Notes under the pieces: generated by a model
The model's input: the letters and a program-made list of their open reading frames with translations, nothing else
Told to the model about the DNA's origin: nothing
Database searches by the model: none
Shown: piece after piece, positions 1 through 10,732 of the stretch
Numbering within the stretch: position 1 is the stretch's first letter
Layout of the letters: the number at the start of each line of letters is the position of its first letter
DNA from: Prosapia bicincta
Lineage: Eukaryota; Arthropoda; Insecta; Hemiptera; Cercopidae
Direction of reading: 5' to 3'
NCBI GenBank assembly: GCA_036971475.1
Contig: JBAIZL010000002.1
Span: forward strand, 174,467,524 to 174,531,523
DNA length: 64,000 bases
Made by a program: the position numbers and the translations under genes

Positions 1-326
1 AAAAGAGCATAACGCTTTATTCAAAACATTATCAGGTGACAAGACAGGCAGTCTCGACGACATAAAGCTGGGAATTACAAGCCCGTTGACTCTCCTAGAG
101 TAATCCTTAAATAAGGTTTCATTGATGTTGCTTTCATTTATCTGTGGGTACCCTTTTGTGTAAGGTAGTACATTCACCAAGACAATTTACTTTACTAAAA
201 CCGTCCGGAAAACGTTTCGAGCTTTTTTCTCGACGTTAATTTTGGCTAGATGTAAATTACTTGTTTATGTCTTAAGAGAGCTGCTTAGCTCCGGATACTG
301 AAAACCGCTTCATTTAGACGACTACA
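1..326. other. Unassigned sequence at left edge
   Basis: Single-copy-looking DNA of mixed composition with no open frame, tandem repeat or element end that I can recognise. Confidence 0.5.
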
Positions 327-415
<89 letters not shown>

Positions 416-553
416 ACTCTCACTCACACCCACACACTCACACACACACTCTCACACACACACGCACACACACACGCACACAGACACACACACAAACACA
501 CACTCTCACTCATACACACACACTCTCTCTCTCTCTCTCTCTCACATACACAC
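327..553. repeat. Compound (CA)n/(CT)n microsatellite
   Basis: Long CA runs broken by CG and CT dinucleotides, ending in a pure CT run near 524-542. It directly precedes the LTR-like repeat that starts at 556. The second copy of that repeat, at 63831, also follows a GT/CA-type run. Confidence 0.95.
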
Positions 554-555
554 AC

Positions 556-1400
556 TGAAACGGTCTGATATACCGTGGCAAATAGGAAATAAAAAATTTC
601 CTGGTTTTAAGTAATAAAGTTGATTTTTAAATTAATCAGGTTTAGAGTTATACAAATAATAAAGAGTGAAAAATTAAATAAAATCATAAATAGAATAATT
701 AAGCTAAATTAAAAAGTATTAAAGAATAAATTTTTAATAACTAGCTAAATTTGACCTTCGGGAGTGAGGCGAAAAGTTTCTAAGTGCTTAAAAAAGCTAT
801 CTTAAGAACCAAACCACGTAGAACTTTCATCGACATTTTAAAAGAACCAGAATAAGCCAGAATAAACATTAGTGAAAACAAAATTTGAAAAACTTAAGAA
901 ACAAAAAAGTTACAGCAGTTTTAATAAAATAGACCTTTTTCAGTGTTCCAAAAATGATAATCAAAGTCTGCAAGCTAAAACAGATTCGTTGCCCGACTTG
1001 CCTGTACAAGGAATAAATTTAAAGATATCAGGTATTGCAGGTGGGGTGAGGTAGGTTAAATTCACCGCTATATATACTAGGTCTCTAAGACCTTAGAGAC
1101 AGTCTGAAATAAATTTTTAATACGAGGTGCCGCGGAACGCTATGCTGAACCGCGAGTAGGACCGCCATCAGGCCAGATGGACCAAACATCAACGCTTCCG
1201 ACGTCTAGGACTACCAAGGAATGAAGGCTCCAGACTCAGCCTCCAGGACGCGGGAATGGAGAAAAACCACATCCGACGAACCAGGGATGGCGACTTCCGA
1301 TGTCCAAGGACCAGGGAATCCAGACGAGGGACTCTAGGACCGGCAGGAACATCGTTGGCAAGCCATTTTCTCTATTCGATACCAATTACGTCAAATTTAG
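556..1400 (+). mobile_element. LTR-like dispersed repeat, copy 1
   Basis: The first ~165 bases (556-720) recur at 63831-64000 in the same orientation with only scattered substitutions, so this is a dispersed repeat with a sharp left edge at TGAAACGGTCTG (TGTAACGGTCTG in the other copy). A TG start, a TATA box (1069-1076), a hairpin just after it, an AATAAA near 1109 and a GC-rich stretch (about 1130-1370) in an AT-rich neighbourhood would suit an LTR with its promoter and leader. A 60-codon frame at 872-1054 starts only with GTG and matches nothing I know. The right boundary is not visible. No primer-binding site or coding region was found, so a solo LTR or a non-LTR repeat with a similar layout are both possible. 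Confidence 0.45.
1069..1101 (+). promoter_or_regulatory. TATA box and adjacent hairpin inside LTR-like repeat
   Basis: TATATATA at 1069-1076 is followed at 1080-1101 by an inverted repeat (GTCTCTAAG, 3-base loop, TTAGAGAC) and then an AATAAA near 1109. This spacing resembles a retroelement promoter and short R region. Promoter activity is an inference. Confidence 0.35.
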
Positions 1401-3987
1401 TCAGTTAATTTTATTAATTTCAAACAAATAGTCAGGCTTAAACAATGACTTCACTCTTTATAAAATTTTAATAAATTGTATGCTTAATAAAATGAATTTA
1501 TGTGATCAGAATATTTCAAATGATAAATATTAAACTAACAAAGGGTTTTTGGACATAAGCCATTTATTTTCAAGGAAATAAGAATTTTTTTGGATATTAT
1601 AAATTTAAAAATTTACCAATTCAATAGAGAAGATAAATTTTTAATATGTTTAATTTGGAAAATAATTTTATGTTTATGTAGATGTAATTGATATAAATGG
1701 AAATTATAAGATTTTAAAGTACAAAAAACAAGTTATTTAGTGAATTGTTTTGTTAATATAATTGTGTTGTATTTGAAAGGATAAATTTTCTTTTTTATTT
1801 AAATAAATAAAATTAAATATGTTATAAAAATCAACAGTATTTGCACTTCATCCTGTGTCGAATAATCAATAAAAACTGTTTAGCTTTTTCCAACTAATAT
1901 GAAAATGATTATTAAATCAGTAAACAAGTTTAATTAGATTTCACTAAATGATAATAGTTAAAACCTAATGTTTTTAAAGAGTTTCTCTCAACTAACGTCA
2001 TTGAGCTAGCCTAAAGATTAATTGGTTTTTTGTATAAAAGTCCAGAGATTTATCTACTGGCAGATTGTGTTTAAAAGGACACAGGAGCCTTTTAAAATAG
2101 GTAATTGAAACACGATCATATTTTGCATTCTCGCTTTACCATTAAACAATACCCAGACAACATATTCCTGTTCAAATTTTCTTGGGACCACTTTTCCATG
2201 TCTTAAAATTCCCAGTGAAATATTTCTTCTTATTCTCCGCTTGAATTCTTTTTTTTTTTGGAAATCAACTTGAGAATGAAATAGGTGTATAAATATGCTC
2301 AGATTGCACACCAATTTCACCAAACTGTTTACCATTCTTCAAAACATTTTTAATATTCACTATCTTTGTGGTTTCAAAAGAGTTTGTTTTCAATTTCCTT
2401 AAACCCAATTCTAAAACCCTTACAACATCCAAGCATTCTCATCCTTAGAATATTGTTTGAAACGTTGAAGTAAATGTATAAAGTTTATGCAACATCACTA
2501 GAAATATTAAAATATTGCCATGATTATTGGACAATAATATTTGTTGATCAGTGATGGCCGCTGCCAAATACTAAAGTTATAAATACCCCACTATATTCAA
2601 CCATATTAATGTTGATGTTTGTAAAAGTGTAACAATAACTTGATGGGTTGTGTGCAAACTAAACGTGACAGTTGTAATTAGGCTCTGTTCTTGGATTCAT
2701 CCTCAAAAAAACCTTTTTAATAATAAAAGCATCAAATCTTAAAATATGTTTCTGAGTGCTGTTATCTCTCACACGTTTAATGAGGTAGGATATGTGAAGT
2801 ATGTCCATGGCAACATACTCGTGTTCTTTGTAACAAAACTCGTCTCATTACACATTCAGTATTGCCTTAATTGGACACTGGTGTAACCGGATGGGCATTC
2901 ATATTGAGAACTGTAACGAATGCAATCCGGGAACTTTCTAATCACACAGAAAATAGATGTAGCTACTCAATTGCATGCTTTATTTAATAATAATTTGAGG
3001 CCGTAATTAAACGCAAAATGAATTTCATGTGATTTCCTTTATGTATTAAATTTTATATAAAGAGATGCAAAATTTTTTATAAAATTCATTATTACAAAGG
3101 ACAAGTACAAAATGTGGGAACACTTGGATATACAAATTTAGCTGTGTAACATAGTAGGAATTAAATATTTCATTAGATTTAGATAACAAAATTGAGAGAT
3201 GAAAATTTACATAAATATTTCCAAATATTTCTATAGGTCAATAAAACTCTCTGAATTTTTGACAGGGGTTGATTTCATCAATAATAAACCATATAAAACC
3301 TAGTGAAACAATCCATTAATTTATAAAAAGATTTTAATTTCGTATTGGCAGCTTTATAGTGGGTTTAATAGTTAAAAATATGAGGCACTTACGATTTCAC
3401 ATATAAAATTACCTCGTATTCAATAAGTATCGATTAGGGATTGTTTTATATTTTGATGTGGTAAAACGCGTATAATACAGTTCCTATCTATTACATGACG
3501 TTTACTAGTAACACTGGTGTCAAAATATTTTTGGAAATTTTTTTTTATAAAAAAAAAAACAATATGACGTGTTTAAAAGCATTAAATTAACCTGAAGTAC
3601 AAGCAGCAAAACGGAGATGCGATAACTAATGCAAATACAAAGACGATTGTCGCACAAATTAAACAACTTGTTTCTGAAAAATAAACGACTATAGTTCTAC
3701 TCTTTCCTATGTTTAAGAATACAGAATTATATAACTACAAATCTACAAATTATCGAGAGTAAGTATTACAACAAATACTACAAATTATTTGTAAGTATTT
3801 TGTAACACTGAACATCTACGATGGATTGCCGGATATTCGATTTTCGGTGTGACTCAGTGGTATGTAGTTAATTTTTTGTGACATTTCCCTCCGTTAATAA
3901 AGAGAGGTAATTAATTAAAAAATGCACAAAACCATTTAAAACTATAAAGACAAATCATTATCTCTTACTGTTAAACACTTCTATTCA
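1401..3987. other. AT-rich DNA without recognised features
   Basis: Short A/T runs only. The 93-codon minus-strand frame at 2054-2335 has no recognisable motif and is probably chance. Confidence 0.5.
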
Positions 3988-4341
3988 TTATGATATCACA
4001 TATAAATGGTAGTATTTTAAGAGCGAACGATCTCTATATCTATTTGTTTTCCTAATTATTCTTAATTTTAAATTCTTGCGTGTTACCCTAGTATGAAAAT
4101 AAATTTTTGTTTGTTTAATTATCTGGCGATTTAGCCTAAATAGCGCAGCTCGCAGCTCTCGGGACGCCCGACGCAAAATATATACTGCTACAAAGCTCAT
4201 TTGTATTCCGCCCAAGAGTTTTACAACAATGTCGTTCCCTCCATTACGTTTACATTGCGTAATGTAACCACTAACATAGATTATGTTATCTAACCCAATG
4301 GCGACTCTATGTAACGTAAATAGGTTGACAGTTCTAGGCAC
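3988..4341 (-). repeat. ORF-bearing dispersed repeat, copy 1
   Basis: A 117-codon minus-strand frame of unknown function. Its middle part (about 4080-4240) is similar in DNA and in reading frame to 23137-23300: both encode GIQMSFVAV followed two residues later by LR, then a shared LF.LN.Q pattern. Conservation of frame suggests an old coding repeat or two decayed copies of one exon. The basic stretch after LR looks like a cytoplasmic tail in outline only. I do not recognise the family. Confidence 0.35.
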
Positions 4342-4838
4342 AGTTGCGGTGCTTCAATAAATAATGAACTGACAGTATTTATTTTACTGAGTAGTGGTCA
4401 CTGTAGACGCCACATTGGCATCACACTATGCCTAGAATATGAGTTAATTTAATACTCATCGGCCATTCCATTTCCCGTTTAATTCTTCGAAGGAACCAGT
4501 TATATTGCGTAATTTTCCGTATTCACGTAGGCCTCCGAAAACACTTTCATTTACAGTTAGGCATTAGAAATTGTTTCCCATCTTGCTGGGAAGGATTGAT
4601 CGCCCACATGTATCAGCGATTGGTAAACTTTATCATACCTACGAAAATTTTATGAACATATCTTTGTATTGTAGTTTATAGCCAATGTCTATATCACGAC
4701 TGATAATATTATTTTATGCCTTACCTAGTTAGTTTTCAATTGTAAAAACTATTGTAATGTAGAATGTTATTTAAAAAGTAAACTTTTTATTAAAGCTATT
4801 TTCATTGGCCAAATCTAAGCAATAACCATTCTGCCTTT
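4342..4838. other. AT-rich DNA without recognised features
   Basis: No reading frame or repeat recognised before the microsatellite that follows. Confidence 0.5.
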
Positions 4839-4870
4839 CTATGTGTGTGTTTGTATGTGTGTGTGTGTGT

Positions 4871-4903
<33 letters not shown>

Positions 4904-5006
4904 TTGTGTGTGTGTGTGTGTGTGTGTATGTGTGTGTGTGTGTGTGTGTGTGTTTGTGTGTGTGTTTGTGTGTATCTGTGTGTGTGTGTTTATTTTATTT
5001 CTGTTG

Positions 5007-5060
<54 letters not shown>
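4839..5060. repeat. (GT)n then (TA)n microsatellite
   Basis: About 150 bp of GT repeats with a few interruptions, a short T-rich bridge, then about 50 bp of TA. The 74- to 108-codon frames across it on both strands are repeat translations, not genes. Confidence 0.97.
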
Positions 5061-5061
<1 letters not shown>

Positions 5062-5335
5062 AAAACAACTGAGGGTAATCAAATACATTATTAATTATTG
5101 ATGAATTAGCATTACTTATAATGGTCATAAGTTTGCATTTTGTGTGTAAATATTATTGTTAAGAAAGATAAATAATTTGATTATATTAATTATTCTATCT
5201 CAAAGAAGTTTAATGATATCGTGATTGTTTTAAATCACAGAATATAGTTGAATTTATATTATTTACAAATAATAATAAATAAAACATATAAAATAATTTC
5301 AGGTTTTTAGATTACTAATTAAATATAAAAGAAAA

Positions 5336-5935
5336 ATGGATACTCCAACTTTTAAGAGAAAATTCTTTGTTATGAACCCTGAATTTTTTGGAAACCCTAT
5401 TACGCCTAAACGTTTTGTCACAATTTGTGATACAATAGTAATTAAATTCTGTGTTGCTGATAATCCTTATGACTTTCAAAATGAATATTTGATGTCCTTA
5501 GTTTAAGTAAAACTAAAAGGGCAAGCTTTAGAGTTAGTTTTAAGATCAAACAGTTATAACGGGTTAGATGCTAGGGAAATTCTTTTAAGTAGATATAAGA
5601 GATTGTCTTACATTAAATCTTGAAATGGCAGAGCTAAAACAAGAAGTAAGTGAATTTCCTTTTAAATTTTATGAAAAGATACAAAAATAATAAATTTACA
5701 AATGATTTATTTTAATAATATAGAACTAGTTAAAGCTGTTGATACAATGTCTGATTATGTTCAAAAATTACCATTAGGAAGACTTTAAGAACCATTAGGG
5801 TATTTAGTGAGAAACTAAAACCCCACAACACTCGCTGAAGCTTTAAATATGCTAACTAACGATTTCAAGTTTAAAAATAATAACATGTTTACACAACCGA
5901 AAACAATAAATTTTTCAGAAAGGACAAAGTAATAT
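5336..5935 (+). pseudogene. Gypsy-type gag (capsid) pseudogene
   Basis: The frame opens at an ATG (5336) and runs 56 codons to a TAA at 5504. It continues in the same frame after that stop with KLKGQALELVLRSNSY, then shifts frame near 5620. Later pieces read SEFPFKFYEKIQK, DYVQKLPLGRL and, after another stop, NPTTLAEALNML. The order 'KLKGQAL...', 'F..LP.GRL', 'NPTTL.EAL' is the usual capsid pattern of Gypsy-group Gag proteins (Retrotrans_gag), whose product packages element RNA. No zinc knuckle is intact. At least three in-frame stops and one frameshift make it non-functional. Confidence 0.7.
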
Positions 5936-6970
5936 TGTAAGAAAACCAATACCTCCAGAGACGAATTATCACCAAATACCTAAACAAACTTACTAACAGC
6001 CAAATCCTTTCTATAAACTACTATTTGCTAACCGTGGCCAATCTCAAAGAGGGCAATCATTGAACAATTGTGAATCTCATTACCAGTGTGAACACATCAC
6101 ATGAATAACGAAGAGAAACGAGAAATATAAAAAAATAATTTAATAATATTCTTATTTATTTCACCAAGAAAATAATTGTTAAACATTTACTAATAAAGAT
6201 ACTTACATCAGAAAACTCAACTATTGTTGAAAGCACTTATTTTATAATGTATAAATTGAATCCTATACCTACAAAATATGAAGTAGTTTACGTAACAATA
6301 ATACCAAAAGTAAGGTACATGTTCGTATCTAAATCTGTAATTTTAGGTTTAGACTGTAATTGTAATGGTAAAATAGAGTCCAAATTCTTTTGCTGATTTG
6401 ACCATTTAACGCACCACAAATTAGATTGTTAAACGTCCATAATTAGAATTATTAACGCTAAGAAGTGCGAGTAGACTGCATTGGAAGTAGGGTACAGCAT
6501 AGTTAACTGGATCCCATAAATCAAACATTACCTGGATACCTTTCCCAATAAAAAGACTCTACAAATTACCAGCCAAAGGGCAACTACAACTGTAACCCTT
6601 CAAGGCATATTACTAATAAAAACAAATATTGATTCAGTATTTTTCAATAACATGAAACTAAGGCACACGTCAAAGATATCTGGAGGTCGTCATGTTCTCG
6701 TTGACACGTCTAAATTAAAATTTACAATGGATAGAAAGCCAGACTTCTCGGTAAAAGTTAAACGGCTTGATTTGGACCAAATCAACACTGAAGCCATGCC
6801 TAAAATTAATCCAACTATGGGAATAACCCTTCATCTTAGTATATAGAAAATCGCACTTTATAGGACCTTATTCAGTGGCTTGATATACTTCGCCATTATC
6901 AAAATAATAAAGAGGGCTCCAACAGAGGACGAAGTTCCGCCCCCTCCGAAGTTTTATTTAGGAATGGAGG

Positions 6971-7255
6971 AGTTATGTAACTAAGTATTGTAGATCTAGC
7001 TACTATAATGATGACCTAGTCATAATTTTACTGATGCAGGTTATCTTTACTGTGCATCTGCGGGCAATAGTCTAACTAGTGTTTAGCGAATTTTATAAGA
7101 GGAAACTTGTCACCACTCCAACTGAATGTACATCAGTTGTTATTTGTTATGCCTAATTTTGCAATAACTTCAACTTCAAATTATTCTAAATTTAAAAAAG
7201 TTTTGTAAAAATAAAATATTTTTTTAAAAACCTTTCGTTCAAAATACTCATGTAA

Positions 7256-7257
<2 letters not shown>
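6971..7257 (+). repeat. Candidate 3' LTR of the Gypsy-type element
   Basis: It begins AGTTATGTAACT directly after a purine-rich tract (GGAATGGAGG, 6961-6970) and ends TGTAACT at 7257, giving AGTTA...TAACT inverted ends of the kind seen in gypsy/17.6-type LTRs. An AATAAA lies at about 7212. The next bases are TATATA, compatible with an ATAT/TATA target. There is no second copy in the window, so the boundaries rest on end motifs alone. Confidence 0.4.
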
Positions 7258-7314
<57 letters not shown>

Positions 7315-7331
7315 TTATTTATTTATTTATA
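7258..7331. repeat. (TA)n then (TTTA)n microsatellite
   Basis: About 53 bp of TA followed by four to five TTTA units, abutting the candidate LTR end. Confidence 0.95.
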
Positions 7332-7980
7332 TATTACATTAATTGTTTTTTTAAATTTTACATAATATTCACAACTAAAATTGTATTAACATTATAAATC
7401 ATCTTGAAAATATAATTTAACAATTATGATTAAAAATATAGTAAAATTTGAAAACTATTACCCCTGAAGAATCAATACTTGATTTAAATAGGTTAATAAA
7501 GTAAAAAGGGAAGGAATATAAGATTAAGGTTGTGCTATAAAGGCCGCTACAGGGAATGCTTCTTTAAGAGAGGCCTAGTATTTTCCAGTTTCAGATGGAT
7601 GTGTTTATACTTCACACCTGTGACCACGTTCTCCTGCTACCAAGGCCTAATGCCTTGGCACTCACAATGGACTTGGCACTGAAAATTATTTGCTTTGGCC
7701 CTCATAAATAGAAATTCTAGTAAGAAAGACCACTTTTGCAACTACCCATTTGTGCCTTCCTAGACCTAATATTAAACTTGCCACCTCTACTTACCTATCA
7801 GAACACCCTGAATATCCTTTTATATTATTTATATATTATTTTGTTATGTCCATCCTTTTTTCTTAATATTTTCATTCTTTATTATTTATATTTTAAACCA
7901 ATTTAGTTACACCTTTCCCTATTTCCCTTATCAATATTGATCCTTACCATCAATTATAATATATATATTATATATTAAAA
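7332..7980. other. AT-rich DNA without recognised features
   Basis: A less AT-rich patch at about 7540-7770 contains a short palindromic stretch around AAGGCCTAATGCCTT (7641) but no frame or known element. Confidence 0.45.
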
Positions 7981-8225
7981 ATATTTCAAAAACAAGAATA
8001 CTTTTAATGAATATATTTATTCAAAGCTTTTCGCCGATAAGATAGTAAAAATATTTATAAAAATATTTAAAAAAATATAAACATATTTATAAAGTATCTA
8101 TAAAATTATTTTTAAGGTAAATTATTTTATTAGATAATTATTTTCCTGAAGATGCTGGTAATATTTTATCGGTGAAAAGCTTTGAATAAATATATTCATT
8201 AAAAATATCTTTGTTTTTGAAATAT
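7981..8225. mobile_element. PLE-derived hairpin element, hammerhead family 1
   Basis: Two inverted arms of about 85 bp (7981-8066 and about 8140-8225) share the motif ATTCAAAGCTTTTC and end in ATTTCAAAAACAA, separated by an A/T-rich middle. The arms match in plan the hairpins at 18.8 and 44.8 kb and the PLE end at 36.6 kb. TA-rich DNA lies on both sides. I read it as a Penelope terminal repeat inserted with an inverted partial copy of itself. Confidence 0.6.
8142..8187 (+). ncRNA. Hammerhead ribozyme motif, family 1
   Basis: CUGAAGA at 8146-8152, one linking U, stem II (GCUGGUA with UAUCGGU, several G-U pairs), GAAA at 8174-8177, self-complementary AAGCUU as stem III, predicted cleavage after the U at 8183, then GAA pairing with UUC upstream of the core as a 3-bp helix I. 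The C-G pair at the second position of stem II replaces the U-A of other copies, a compensatory change. The opposite arm (8030-8066, minus) keeps GAAA and stem III but has lost CUGANGA. Confidence 0.6.
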
Positions 8226-8267
8226 GTTAAATATGTTAACTATATTACAAGAAAACCTATCACTATA

Positions 8268-8270
<3 letters not shown>

Positions 8271-8322
<52 letters not shown>
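8271..8322. repeat. (TA)n microsatellite
   Basis: About 50 bp of TA separating the family 1 hairpin from the family 3 terminal repeat. Confidence 0.95.
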
Positions 8323-8325
<3 letters not shown>

Positions 8326-8460
8326 TGATGCTCGACAATGGAGATACCTTCAAATCTCGGAAGTTAACTCGCATAATTACAAAGTAAGATTCTTATTTAG
8401 GAACATATAGTGAAAGTAATAAGTGTATACATGATAATACTGTTGCAAAGTTATACATTT
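8323..8460 (+). mobile_element. PLE terminal repeat fragment, family 3, copy 1
   Basis: About 135 bp that recur at 10601-10740 in the same orientation. Shared landmarks are GGAGATAC, AAGTTAACTCGCAT, AAGTAAGATTCTT, ATATAGTGAAAGT and GTTGCAAAG. Copy 1 follows a (TA)n tract directly. No coding sequence is attached. Confidence 0.6.
8328..8374 (+). ncRNA. Decayed hammerhead-like motif, family 3
   Basis: Helix I AUGC/GCAU closes a core UCGACAA in place of CUGANGA. It is followed by UG, stem II GAGAU/AUCUC, GGAA instead of GAAA, self-complementary AGUUAACU as stem III and a C before GCAU at the predicted cleavage point. Substitutions at core positions 4 and 13 should abolish activity. Its value is in supporting the family 3 fold. 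Confidence 0.35.
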
Positions 8461-9200
8461 AACTTGCGAGTAGCAAATCCTAACAACATTTAAAAAAGGC
8501 AAACGCGAATTTGTAATTTGTTTTTAATTTAAACTTATTAAAAAAATATGATAGTTCTCGTGTTGTTTAATTATTTAAAAACTCTGTTTCCTTAAATTAT
8601 GTAGCATCCTTATTATGTAGATTTCCTTTCATTAGATTCCTGTAGCATCGACAAAAAATACATTTCAATACAATTTATTTATGTACATTTTAGAAGATAA
8701 AATCTTTGCTCTGAAATAATATATGTTTACTAATTATTTTGGAAAACGTAAGTGATAAACAGTTATCAAAAAATCCTGTATGTCGTTTTCCTTAGCTGAC
8801 TAAAAACTAATAAGAGATATAAAAAACCGTTTTTTCAAAAGATTCTTTTGTGGTTTCACATAAATACAATATTAGTGTAAAAGCTACATCCATAAGTAAG
8901 CTCTAGCATTAATTACACTTCTTAAACAACCCCCAAGGTTTAACTAAACTAATAGGATTATACATCCTTATTGGTTTTTTTGAAATTCGGAAAATAGTGT
9001 TTTAGTTACTACGACTTGAATCATCTTACCCATCAAGAGTAAACTAGTTTAAAGTCCTCGCTATTTACAAAGAAATGTGTAAGAGAAGAAGGGAAGTAAA
9101 GGAAATATAAAAGTATAAAATAAAGGAATAACTAAATGTGAAGTGGTGAAATATAAAATTACAAAATGTGAGTTTTAAAAATATAAAATTAATAAATTAG
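8461..9200. other. AT-rich DNA without recognised features
   Basis: No frame over 60 codons, no tandem repeat and no element end seen. Confidence 0.5.
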
Positions 9201-9220
9201 GGACTAGGATATAGCAAGAA

Positions 9221-9652
9221 ATGTACCTCCAAAACCTTCACGAAAGAATCACACAAACAATAAAAACACACGACCCCAACGGACATTATATAATATATGT
9301 TGATGATGGTTTATACATCTCACAAAATAAAGTAATAAATAATATCATCCTAAATGAAATCAACAATTTACAACCCAACATAAAACTCACCATGGAGGAA
9401 GAAATGAACAATAAAATAAACTCTCTAGACCTAACAAAAACCAGAAATACAAATAACATTAAATACTTAATTTATAGGAAACCCACAGAAACCATTAATA
9501 CAATGCCAAACCACTTTAACTATCCCCCACAACATACAATGGCTGCTTACAACTCACTCTATTACAGAATGCTAAAACTAACTTTAAAAAATGAAGAAAA
9601 AGCCAAAGAAAAACAAATAATATACCAAAAAGCCAAGAAATGGATACAATAA
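9221..9652 (+). pseudogene. Penelope-like RT, C-terminal fragment
   Basis: A 143-codon frame holding the end of a PLE reverse transcriptase: YVDDGLYI (catalytic Asp pair at residues 28-29), then INSLDLT, the counterpart of the usual NFLDL motif, then IYRKPTETINTMPNH, the conserved block downstream of motif C. The palm motifs A and B and everything upstream are missing, so the copy is truncated at its 5' end at about 9200. The frame continues with shifts into the linker (AYKNTGNIINKI, about 9678-9713) and the GIY-YIG domain at 9730. This RT would copy element RNA primed at nicked chromosomal DNA. Confidence 0.85.
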
Positions 9653-9729
9653 AATCTATACATATATATTCACATAGCTTACAAAAACACAGGAAACATA
9701 ATCAATAAAATAACCAACCAGAAAAAATA

Positions 9730-10043
9730 TGTCCCACACTTAAAAATGGAATATACAAAATCGAATGCCCAGACTGTAATAAAATATACATAGGCCAAAC
9801 AAAAAATAAATTAAGAGATAGATACCAAGAACACCTCAATGCTTACAACACACCTCAAACTTACAACTCAAACTTAGCTACACACGCCATCAAAACAAAC
9901 ACAAATCCCCCACATTAGAAAACGAAAACCTAATAAAAAAGTTTCAAAAAGGCCTCAAAGTGACAATCTGGGAACAACAAAAGATTTTTAAACCTAAAAA
10001 TAATAACATAAACGAACAAATACAAAAACATACGAAAAATTGA
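9730..10043 (+). pseudogene. Penelope-like GIY-YIG endonuclease domain
   Basis: After a frameshift from the RT linker the translation reads GIYKIECPDCNKIYIGQT, followed by R.RYQEHLNAY, the hallmark of the PLE endonuclease: GIY, the two-cysteine insert, YIG, the conserved Arg and the E-H pair. A stop at 9916 ends this frame. The C-terminal part resumes in another frame (ENLIKKFQKGLKVTIWEQQ) and ends at 10041-10043. The domain would nick target DNA to prime reverse transcription. Frameshifts make this copy dead, but it proves that PLEs with endonuclease have been present in this genome. Confidence 0.85.
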
Positions 10044-10492
10044 AGCCGTACAACCATGTGAAATTTCCCCGTTACACCTGGTTGGAAATATAAAACCAAT
10101 GTTAAAAACTCTGTAAGTTTGGATCTATAACAAAAGATTATAGTGACATAATTCTTCCATAATGATTACCTAGTGGGTTCCTTTTAACTAATTTTTCTAA
10201 ATCAACTGTTTTTAAAACGTCTTTAGAGCTTCATCTTAATCATGTTTACAGTTTGTCACCTAAAGGCTCTTGCGTAAAAGTATGGTCTGTTACCATCTCA
10301 ATGCTACACCAAATGAAAAATTCACATGGTTCTAAACGATCAAATAGTGCATTTTATTTACATAATATCTAATTTGGTTCTTTATAAAAGTCAGTATTGC
10401 TCATTTACCAGTATTATAAATAAGGTTTGGAGTAAATCTTTAGAGTAGATAAGGTTGGAGTAAATAAGGTTGTTGTACGATTTGTTTGAATA

Positions 10493-10494
<2 letters not shown>
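10044..10494. other. PLE 3' flank and unassigned DNA
   Basis: The first ~100 bases may be 3' untranslated PLE sequence. No repeat of it exists in the window to define an end. The rest is featureless. Confidence 0.35.

Positions 10495-10524
<30 letters not shown>
10495..10524. repeat. (TA)n microsatellite
   Basis: A TA tract that runs directly into the family 3 hairpin. Confidence 0.9.
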
Positions 10525-10527
<3 letters not shown>

Positions 10528-10569
10528 AATTAACTTTCAAACATTGGTAGTATCTCCATTATCAAGCAT
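10523..10569 (-). ncRNA. Hammerhead-like motif, family 3 (U3/A8 variant)
   Basis: On the minus strand: helix I AUGC/GCAU, core UUGAUAA, linking UG, stem II GAGAU/AUGUU with one mismatch, GAAA, self-complementary stem III (AGUUAAUU, one G-U), C as the cleavage-site base, then GCAU. Canonical C3 and G8 are replaced by U and A, which could still pair. Whether this folds and cleaves is untested. Confidence 0.4.
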
Positions 10570-10603
10570 CACTGACCGGGGGTTGTATTGAGTCTACTAC
10601 AGT

Positions 10604-10651
10604 GATACTTGATGATGGAGATACTACCAATCTTTGAAAGTTAACTCGCAT
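10604..10651 (+). ncRNA. Hammerhead-like motif, family 3 (U3/G8)
   Basis: Core UUGAUGA, linking UG, stem II GAGAU/AUCUU, GAAA, fully self-complementary stem III AGUUAACU, CUC as cleavage triplet and GCAU after it. Helix I has one mismatch (AUAC against GCAU). It keeps the shared architecture with a U3-G8 wobble. Confidence 0.4.
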
Positions 10652-10732
10652 AAATATCAAGTAAGATTCTTGTTTAAGTACATATAACATATAGTGAAAG
10701 TGATAAGGAATACAATCAAACAGTGTTGCAAA

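Larger units (their letters stand above)
5336..7257 (+). mobile_element. Degenerate Gypsy-type LTR retrotransposon
   Basis: A gag remnant (5336-5935) is followed by a segment whose translation ends in ILGLDC (about 6345), like the C-terminal part of a retroviral-type protease, and then by a polypurine run (6961-6970) and a candidate 3' LTR (6971-7257). RT, RNase H and integrase are not recognisable, so most of pol is deleted or eroded. A 64-codon frame at 6652-6846 between protease and LTR has no recognised motif. No matching 5' LTR was found upstream of gag. The element lies between (TA)n tracts at 5009-5060 and 7258-7310, consistent with the AT-rich, often ATAT, targets of Gypsy-group elements. 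Confidence 0.6.

Noticed and set aside
5061..5100. ACAACTGAGG beside (TA)n, also found at the 26.5-kb PLE end
   Set aside because: The similarity covers only ~15 bases and lies on the opposite side of the TA tract.
4802..5128. Open frames of 74-108 codons on both strands, and similar ones at 21141, 43178, 50300, 51717, 52426, 52611, 56959 and 63638
   Set aside because: They translate GT/CA/TA microsatellites into alternating residues and have no other support.
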